From NCBI GenBank assembly GCA_022575985.1, contig JAKSXM010000007.1, positions 28,646,501 to 28,710,500 on the forward strand: a stretch of DNA of 64,000 nt. The letters run 5' to 3'. The translations under genes were made by a program, and so were the position numbers. Shown here in pieces: positions 53,801 through 62,800 of the stretch (position 1 is the stretch's first letter; each line of letters starts with the position of its first letter). Source of the DNA: Anagrus nilaparvatae. Lineage: Eukaryota; Arthropoda; Insecta; Hymenoptera; Mymaridae. Under the pieces are notes generated by a model. The model saw nothing but the letters and a program-made list of their open reading frames with translations, was not told the origin of the DNA and made no database searches.

Positions 53801-56800
53801 TCTAGGTCTTTTTGACGCCGGGTTAGGATTTAGCCAGCCAAAAAAAAAAAAAAAATTTACCAAATCTCAGATGGTTTGGCCATGTCAGCTTCCTCCCCCA
53901 CCGCATCTTGACTGAAGTAAAGTAAGGCGAAACCAATAAAAGAAAATTTATAGAACATATTAGGATAAATCCAGATAATTAAGATCATGTTATTAGAATG
54001 AGTCTGTTATTTGGCTTATTTTTTGTCCTTGTTTAACTTTTAATTTTAAAACTATTCTATTTTTACTTTCTTTTTCAGCTTTTTAGCAACATATAAAAAA
54101 AAAACTTTGTATATGGAGTTTCTGCAGAGGAGAATTCAAAATATTCAAATTTTAATAGCTTAAAAATATATTGGTTTTACCGTTTATAGTATTGAAATTT
54201 CGTAAAATTAATCTTAGAGTCAAGTTTAGCGAAAATTTCAATTTAAAAAATCTTTGGAAACAAGTTTTTTGTATATGGGTAAATTTAAATGAAGTGAGTG
54301 CGATTTGTATGGTCGGGTCTTCAAAACTGCCCCAAAGTGTTTTTTTCTAAAAGTACTACGAAAAATAAGTAACCAGCCCAATTTTTAGCCTCCCAGAGCG
54401 AAATCTCGATTTTTGGCAGCCATTTTAGTGTTTTTGACTGTTGTAAAAAATGTAAGAAAAATGAGTCATAATTTTTATATATTAATCTTTCAATTTAAAA
54501 TTTCGCTGCTTTAACATCAACGCTCTTAAAAACATGAAAAGATATATCCTTATGTAAAATTTCCTGCGGAATCCAAATTTTTGGTCAGATTTTTGATTGG
54601 TCACGTGACTTGGCGGGAAATTTGAAATTTGTAAAAAATGTGGTTTTGAAAGCTGCTATTTTTTTATCCAGAGCTCCCAAAAAGCAGTGTCCCATCGAAA
54701 TTTTTTTTTAATCAAAAAATATAAGGTTTAAGGAAAATTTTAAGCCTGGTTACAAGATTTTTCACTAATAGGCATTTGAGAAATCAACTTTTGAAAAAAA
54801 AAACAGCCTATCTTAGCAATTCCTCGCGCATGCGCTACTCAAAAAAAAAATTTTGACCCCGGAATCGGATAGGAAAATTTTCTATCCGGACCAAAAGGAA
54901 AAAATTTTTCATGCTAATGTGAGTTTTTACAGCAATAATAAAAAAAATTATGACTCATTTTTCTTACATTTTTTACGACAGTCAAAAACACTAAAATGGC
55001 TGCCAAAAATCGAGATTTCGCTCTGAGAGGCTAAAAATTGGGCTAGTTACTTATTTTTCGTAGTACTATCAGAAAAAAATACTTTGTGGCAGTTTTGAAG
55101 ACCCGACCATACAAATCGTACTCACTTTATTTTCACTTCATTTAAATTTACCCATATAAAAAACCGTAAAAGAAAGTTAAAAAAAAAAATTGGAAAAACT
55201 TTATTTTGGTCCAATTTGACAGTTTTGAAACTAAAAGGTTAAAAAACTGGAAAACTTCATATTTTTCGCAAGTGTAAAAAGTGAGCTAAATCCAGAAACT
55301 TATTCTACCAATCGTGTGACTTAATCTGGAACTATCATATAAATTTCCCTGCACATCAATAAAAATATATATTACTAATACCTATTTTTTTTATTTATTG
55401 ATTACTTTAAATGACATCTAATTTTGAAAGATACTGAATAATAATAGAAGGTCTAATTTTTCATTATCATTTTTACAGTTTAGAAAGGCTTCGAGGATAT
55501 GAAGGGGTTGATATAGAAATCGTATTACCAGGAAACCTAACTGTTTATGACATTGATTGGTTGAGTGTTTGGTGCGTTGCATATAAACATAATTTTGGGT
55601 ATGTTATGATACCAAAAGATCTTCATGTACCAGCTGCATTAGGACAAACAAAAATCGCTGTAATTAATTATTTCTTTATATAGATTTTATATTTGCCCTA
55701 AACTGTGAAATTGCATTGCTTGGACTTTCCTGGGGAAACAAATTATAATAGATTTTTAATTTAATTTTTCCAACTGCATTATACTTATGTTGAATAAAAC
55801 TTACGACTTTAATCGTTAAACAAAGTGAAGCAAATTTACAGTTTAGTGCATTTATCAATATAATATTACTAACGTGTTATAAAATAATTTGTTTTTTCCT
55901 GACGCAAAGATTTACGGGGGTGTCATTCAGTAGTTCATAAATGTCGTTGTCAATCCTTGTAAGTTTTCAGAAAATTAAGTATCAGAATATTGTATTTTTG
56001 AATAATAAAAACTAGAACGATTCAAAAATAGTGATTTTAAAATTCCTAAAAACCAATGCAGACTTGATAAAATATCAGAAACTATTAATTGGCTCAATTT
56101 GAATTAAACCGGAATAAAATACATGTTTGAGTCTTCAAATCGGATCCAAAGTATTTTTTCACGAAATTAAAGTAATTCTAAAAATAAGCAACCCCGTCAT
56201 TTTTTAGCTCATAAGGTTTAATCCTCAATTTTTGGCGGCCATTATTGTGTCTTGGTTTCTTATGAAAAAAGTAAGAAAAATGAGAGATAATTTTTCTTAT
56301 TTTTTCTATAAAAAACTCACATTAACGTGAAAACGAGCGTGAAAAATTTTTTCCACAAGGTCCAAATAGGAAATTTTAAATATTCCGTAGAATCCAATTC
56401 TGGTTTCAAAAAATTTTTTTGAACGGCGCATGCAAGAGAAATCAATGAAATACGCCATTTTTCTTTAAATATAAGAATTTATAAAATGAATTTCGGAGTC
56501 TATGCTATTCTAAACTTTGATGCATTCTGAATTTAAAAATTTGGAATTAAATTTTTCTGCAAAATTTACTTATTGATCTGTTTTTGAAAAAACTAGTTTT
56601 TCAGATTCTGATAACTGACGTGGACGGACAACGAAAGTTATGACTATTGAAGGGTGCCCATTTACGGACCCAAGGGCCATAGTCTCGAGAGACAGTAATT
56701 GCATTAAATTTTTTTATAATAAGTTTAAAAGATACATAATTTATTTATAAATGCAAAAAAGGCGTCCCGTCCCATACAGGTCAGAAAATAGTCTTTTTTC

Positions 56801-59800
56801 ACCCAAGATACTATAAAAATATAATTCACATAATTATATTATAATATGATTCCAATAATTACTTCAAAATATCTTAATTTCTATTTAAAAATTACTGAAT
56901 CAAAAATAAACTAACTTGTTTTATATTAACAAGTAATAATAATACATTATCAATGCGCATGGACTACAAAGTTGCATCACAATTAATAAAACACACAAAT
57001 TTATATACACAAATAAATTATTAAAATTTTTCTCCTGAGAAATTTTTTTTTAAATTTGAGAATTAATAAGTTTTTCTGCAATAATTATGGCGCTGAAGTG
57101 GAAAAAGGAAAAATTTAATTCGTTTGAAAAAAAAATGTTAATTTACTATGGGTTTTACTAAAAGAAACTTATGACTGGTTTGTTTTTTCACACAACCAAC
57201 GATCATGGAACATGCTCATTAATAACACCTTTAACGCATACTCCCTAATTATTATAAGTCCTAGAACCAAAATTATAATAAGTCCCAAAATATAAATTAT
57301 CCTAAATCCATAATCCTGAAATATTCTAAGTTCTTGTTCTTATCAGGGCCTGATCAGGCCTTGTCTCACACTTCAAATTATTCTAAGTCCATTTGACCCC
57401 AAACAAAAACGCACCCTCCCCCCTTTATGAAAAGGAATTTTTCAAATACCCCATCCAATGAACATGTTCCATGTTAAAAACTAATAACTTATTTTTCACT
57501 TTAACTAATTTTTGGTACATATAACTTTGAACAGTGCAAGTATAAATAAAATAAAAATAATTAATTTCTTGAAAGAGAACAATTTTTATAATTGAAAATA
57601 TAGTATATTAAGTATCAAGGGCGTAAAAGTTTCGGCACCCGGCTTCGCCGAGCACTCGTACTAGTGCTTAAGCTCTTGTCTAAAGTATTTCGCCTATGGT
57701 GCTTACACTATTTTTGCCCAGGAAGACAAAAAATAGTGTAAGCACCATGGGTGAAATACTTTAGACACTAGCTTGAATACATATCACTCAAGCTAGGCTC
57801 AAGCTAGTGCCAAGACTTTTGATATACTTAATATACTCTTACGCTGCTAACGAAATACATAATGACGATTATATTTGCTTTTTAAAAGTCGAATCTCAAT
57901 CGATTATCATTAGTAATTCACAAGTCATATAAATCATTTTATTAGCTAAAGTTTTGAGGAAGAAAGAAAAAAATAAAAAAGAAAAACTGAAAAAAAAATA
58001 AGAATCACTTTTTTTCTGTAGTATCCTTCACGTATTTAGAAAAAATTATAATATTCAAATCAAAAATTTTTTCATTGCATGCACATGGAATAGCCGCCAT
58101 GGTGGTACACCCCAGTGAGTATTATATATCAATAACATGAAATCAAAAATTTTTCATAGCTTAGATGTTTTTATTTTTCAAGTAAAAGTTTTGTAGTTAA
58201 TTTTTATAATTTTTTCACATTATGTATATGAATTTCTTATTTTATAACTATGCTGTTTATATATTTCTTTACATTTCTTAGTGTCATATTTTTAAACATA
58301 TAAACATAAATATATGGAAAATAATTATTTTATCGTCAACACTGTGCTGTAAAATATCTACCTTGCGAAATTCTTTTAAATATAGGATTTTTTATTATTC
58401 TAATTTTTATTACCTTTTTTATATTGTTAAAAAATATTTCAAATTTCAAATTTTTACAGATATTTTTTCATTTTTTGTAACTTATAAATTTCCGGTTGCC
58501 ATTTGTAAGAGATTACAGCGGTTCTCATAGGTCGTAATATTACAATCGAGATTCCATATGTGACAAAAGGATTTTCTTTCGCTTAAACTGCTTCAATAGA
58601 CATAAAAACAAAAATAAAGAACGCCCCAAATTGAACGTAACTCTAATTGCCATCCAAGGCAAAGTCGAGATCTAGACCATTTTTATTTTGCTAGCCGTCA
58701 GTCATAATTTAATATACCAATTTTTTTATCCAAATAGCATATTTTTATCTGAGCTTCTTTTTGACCACTGACAAAAAAAAAAATTTTTTTGAATAAAATT
58801 TTTTTTAACCCGTCTTATTGTAATATAAAATAGCTCATGGCTGCTAAGCAGGTAAAATATTTATTCTAACTTTTCTTCATGTTTCATGCTTGGTTTTATG
58901 ACATTTGCAACAGTTAAAACAAACCATAATAAAATTTGTTTCATTCTGATCGTTATTTTTTATTTAACATTCTTATTTTCTATAAATAGGAAAATAATAA
59001 ACCAACTGGATTTCTTATGGCAAACAAGTAAATTTTCTTATGGAAATAAGATCTTAGCCTTTTTCACTGTGTATTGTTTAATATTGCTTTAAAATCAATA
59101 TTAGCTAATTTAATTATCTATAAAATTTATCTCAATGAAGTTTTTTTATAAAAATGTTTTAAACTTTTTGCAAAAAATCTCTATTTCAAAAATTTACTGT
59201 TGTTAAGGATTGTTTTAAGGGCTAAACTGGAGTAAAAATCTGGTTGCCGCAAACAGATTTTTTTATTTTTATTGCTGAAAATGCCATGAAATAAAGAAAA
59301 ATAAAAAAATTTGCCATATAGTTTTCGCAACCCGTTACGTTCAACTTTCTTCTGGTTTGAAAAAAACGTTATTCTAATTATTTGAAGTTTTTATGCCGAT
59401 TGCAACAGTTTAAACAAAAAAAACTTCCTTTCACAAAAACCGGATTTTTTTTCAGTGTCTTTAATATACAACTTCATCAACATTTCTCATAAAATTATTT
59501 GTTACCAAAATATAAATCTGCATAATGTACGGAAATTTGCTTTTAAAATAGAAAAAATCAAGCATATAATGCATTAAGAGCTTAAAATTTCGGTATCAGC
59601 AAATAATTATTTTATTACAACTTACACTATGATGCATTAAGAAAAATGTGCTTATTATTAGCGCATTTTTTGATTTCACAATTTTAAATAAAATCTTTAA
59701 ATAACTGCTTTTTGAATCTCACTCATTACCAAATAAACTAGAGCATATGTAAAATATAACACGAGCAGAGAGTATGCTTTAAATGATCTAATCTCGTTCT

Positions 59801-62800
59801 AAAAGTTTTGTGGAGAGAAATAAAAGATCAGAGATAATAGGAAAATTGCTATACAAAAGATTGTTACTAAGTTATTTTCTGCAAACACTAAAAATTTATT
59901 TGTATTTTTACTGAAAATAGCATGTTTTTTAAGACTTTAAGATTAAGGCCGAAAATTCTGAAAATGTAAAAAAATATACAACTAAATATTCCCTATTTGG
60001 ATTTTTATATACGAATTTTCCTTTCCCTCCCAAGGTGACCTTTTTGATAAAAGAAATTTTTTTTTTATTTTGTCCGTAACTTCATTATTATTAATGCTAT
60101 GGAGTCCGGCCCTTCCCCACTCCAAACAAAAATTGAAGCTGTAAAACGACGATTTTTATAACTTTAGGTCTGGCTTAAATTGAAAACATAAACAATATTA
60201 GCCTATCCTTCGTTTTATAAATTTGAATTGTAAAATAGATGTTTTAAATAGTTATTTTAATTATAAAATGGTTTTTAATGTTAATTATTATATTTCATGC
60301 AAAAATTTTACTTATTTTCAATTCAAGCCGGATCTAAAGTTATAAAAATCGCCCTTTAACAGCTACAATTTTCTTTTTGGAGTGAGGAAGGGCCGAACTC
60401 CATAAGCCTCTAATTAGTCTCAGATGAAAGATAATTAATAATAATTAATTACTTAATCTTAAATTTTAGCTTTATGTAAAAGAGCAATAAATAAATTTTT
60501 TCGTAAATTTTACCTGTTTGAAGATAATTGAGGAAAAAGATGGAAAATTGTCGTACTGTCAATTACAGCCCCATCTTTTACATGTTAGGTTTACATTGGC
60601 AAGGATCAAAGACAAATAAATAAATTAGAAAATTATTTTTCATTTTATTGACTTTTGGATTGAGGCATTATAATTGCATCCTAACAAATGCAATACTTTT
60701 TGATCTATCAATTAAGAAAAACTGATCCAAAACACGTATTTTTAGAGGTGAAAATTGCAGTTTTCACTTGTCATAGCTCCTAGGGAAATCATTTTCCAAA
60801 AAAGTTGTAAGGAAGATTTTTTCTTGAAAATGCATCATATACTGATATACAGACATTATCTATAAAGTTTTTTTTAATTTTCTTTATCGCTCCATTATGG
60901 GAGGAGGAATATTTTTACCAACCAAGTTATTAGGAGTCTACTGATTAGCCAACCTAATTTACTATACAGAAACACTGTTACGTGACCATTAAGTTGGAAA
61001 ATTAACAATTTATTGGTTATGTATAAAAAAATCATATAGTAACGGAGATTTTTTTTTCATAAGAAAATCGTTTTGTTTGATTGAGATATAAGAGGTCCAA
61101 ATTCAAAACTTGCCTTCGAGCCATAAACTTAAGTTTACAATTTATAATAAAAATATTTAAATTCTGTTTTCATTTTTTTTTTCTTTAGAGCAAGAGGTAA
61201 AATTTTCAATATTAAAACTGTGAAATCATTTATTTTAATGCTGATCTTATTATCAAAACTGCAGATAAAGAACCTCAATTAAGTAAAATCTTTTCTGAGC
61301 CGCAAAGTATATAAAAAGTAAAGATTACTTTTATGCATAGCAATTCAGATTTATATAATCGGATTAACGATTGATTCAGCTAAATTTATTACAGTTTTCA
61401 AATATTTAGGATAGTCAGACAAAATATCGCATTAATTTGGTATTTTATAAAATTTAATATACCAAAAAAAATGTTGTTGAAAAAAAAAAATTAATTTAAA
61501 AATTCTTTGTTTTATTTTATAGTTACAATAATTTAATAGAGTAAGATGTTTCTTTTTTTCAAATTTATAATTAATATAAAAAAATATTATCAAAATGTAT
61601 TATAAAGCATGTTTTATAAAAATTGTATTTTTGTTTTCTTTTATTTAAATTTTATAATTTTGGAGTTGAAAATTTAGACTCCTAGTTTTAATAAAAATTA
61701 ATTTTCAGACAAGCAGTACACCAGCTCCAGAATTAAGTAACTGCATCGAATTGATGAAAGGTCGTATTCATGTTCATTGGCAAATTTTTGGCGAAGAAGT
61801 TCATGTGCGTGTATCTGCAAGAATTCGTGACGATCAATACGTTGCTTTTGGTCTTTCTGGTCGTGAAGATCAATCCGCTATGATTGGTGCTGATGTTGTT
61901 GTTGTGGGATATAATAAAAATACTGATAAATTTATCGCTGACGATTATTTCATGTCTGATAAAGCACAATGTGATGGCCATAGAGGCGTTTGTCCTGATC
62001 ATAGAATTGGTGGAAGAAATGACGCAGTATTAATTAGTGGAAGAAGGCGAAACGGAATTACATCAGGTTTGAATTCTAGAGTTATTTAATATTTTAACAT
62101 GGAACATGTTCATTGGATGGGGTATTTGAAAAAGTTTGGCTCGGCAGGGGGGTGGTGAAATGGACTTAGAATAATTTGAAGTGGAAGTCGGGCCTGATCA
62201 GGCCTTGATAAGAACAAGAATTTAGAATACTTTAAGTTTATGGACTTAGGATAATTTATATTCCGGGATTTATTGTAATTTCGGTTTTTGGATTTATTCT
62301 GGATTTATTACTGTTATTAGTGAACATGTTCTATGCTCGTTGGTTGTGTAGTTACACAAACCGGTTAAAAATTTTTTTAATTTCGTATGATGTTTTAATA
62401 ATTTATAAATTTTTGTAGTCTTATTTAAAAGACCGTTGCGCACAAACGAACCGGCTCTTGATAAAATGATACCAAACAAAGAAACTTCAGTAATAGCAGC
62501 CATAGGTACATTAAATAACTTGGGACAAGCAAATGCACACCTAGATTCGGACGTAAGTGAAGATTTAAAAATAGACTTCTCATCAAATGGCGTACAACGT
62601 TGTTCAACTGCCCTTGAAAAAGTACCAGAAATGCCAAAAGTAAAACCATGGCCGTCGATGAAAATTTCAGGAACAGATACGTTTTATTTTAAGATTGGAC
62701 CAACTGGAGGCGAAAGAGGGTACTCTCCTATTACAGGTAATTCTTGACATTTAAGAGTATTTATAATCTGTCTGTTGTTAGAAATTAAAAACAATTTAAA

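Larger units (their letters stand above)
52590..55478 (+). other. Intron (2889 bp) inside DM13 domain 2
   Basis: It starts GTAAGT and ends TTTTTACAG. It contains two GGAACATGTTC-family copies, a nested GC-rich MITE and a ~1 kb fold-back element. The open frame at 53733-53915 is low-complexity. Confidence 0.85.
55660..61708 (+). other. Intron (6049 bp) between DM13-2 and DOMON
   Basis: It starts GTAATT and ends AATTTTCAG. It contains the repeats listed at 56130-56450, 57165-57477, 57600-57840, 60095-60407 and 60925-61010. The remainder (58000-60050, 61100-61700) is AT-rich with no supported feature. A short hairpin-like pair (aatctggttgccgcaaacag near 59240 and aaaaccggattttttttcag near 59436) may be a decayed relative of the 27604-27898 MITE. 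Confidence 0.85.

Noticed and set aside
61733..62002. Antisense open frame across the DOMON exon
   Set aside because: Shadow of the in-phase + strand exon, whose family match and splice sites are clear. The same holds for 62294-62649 and 63399-63686.
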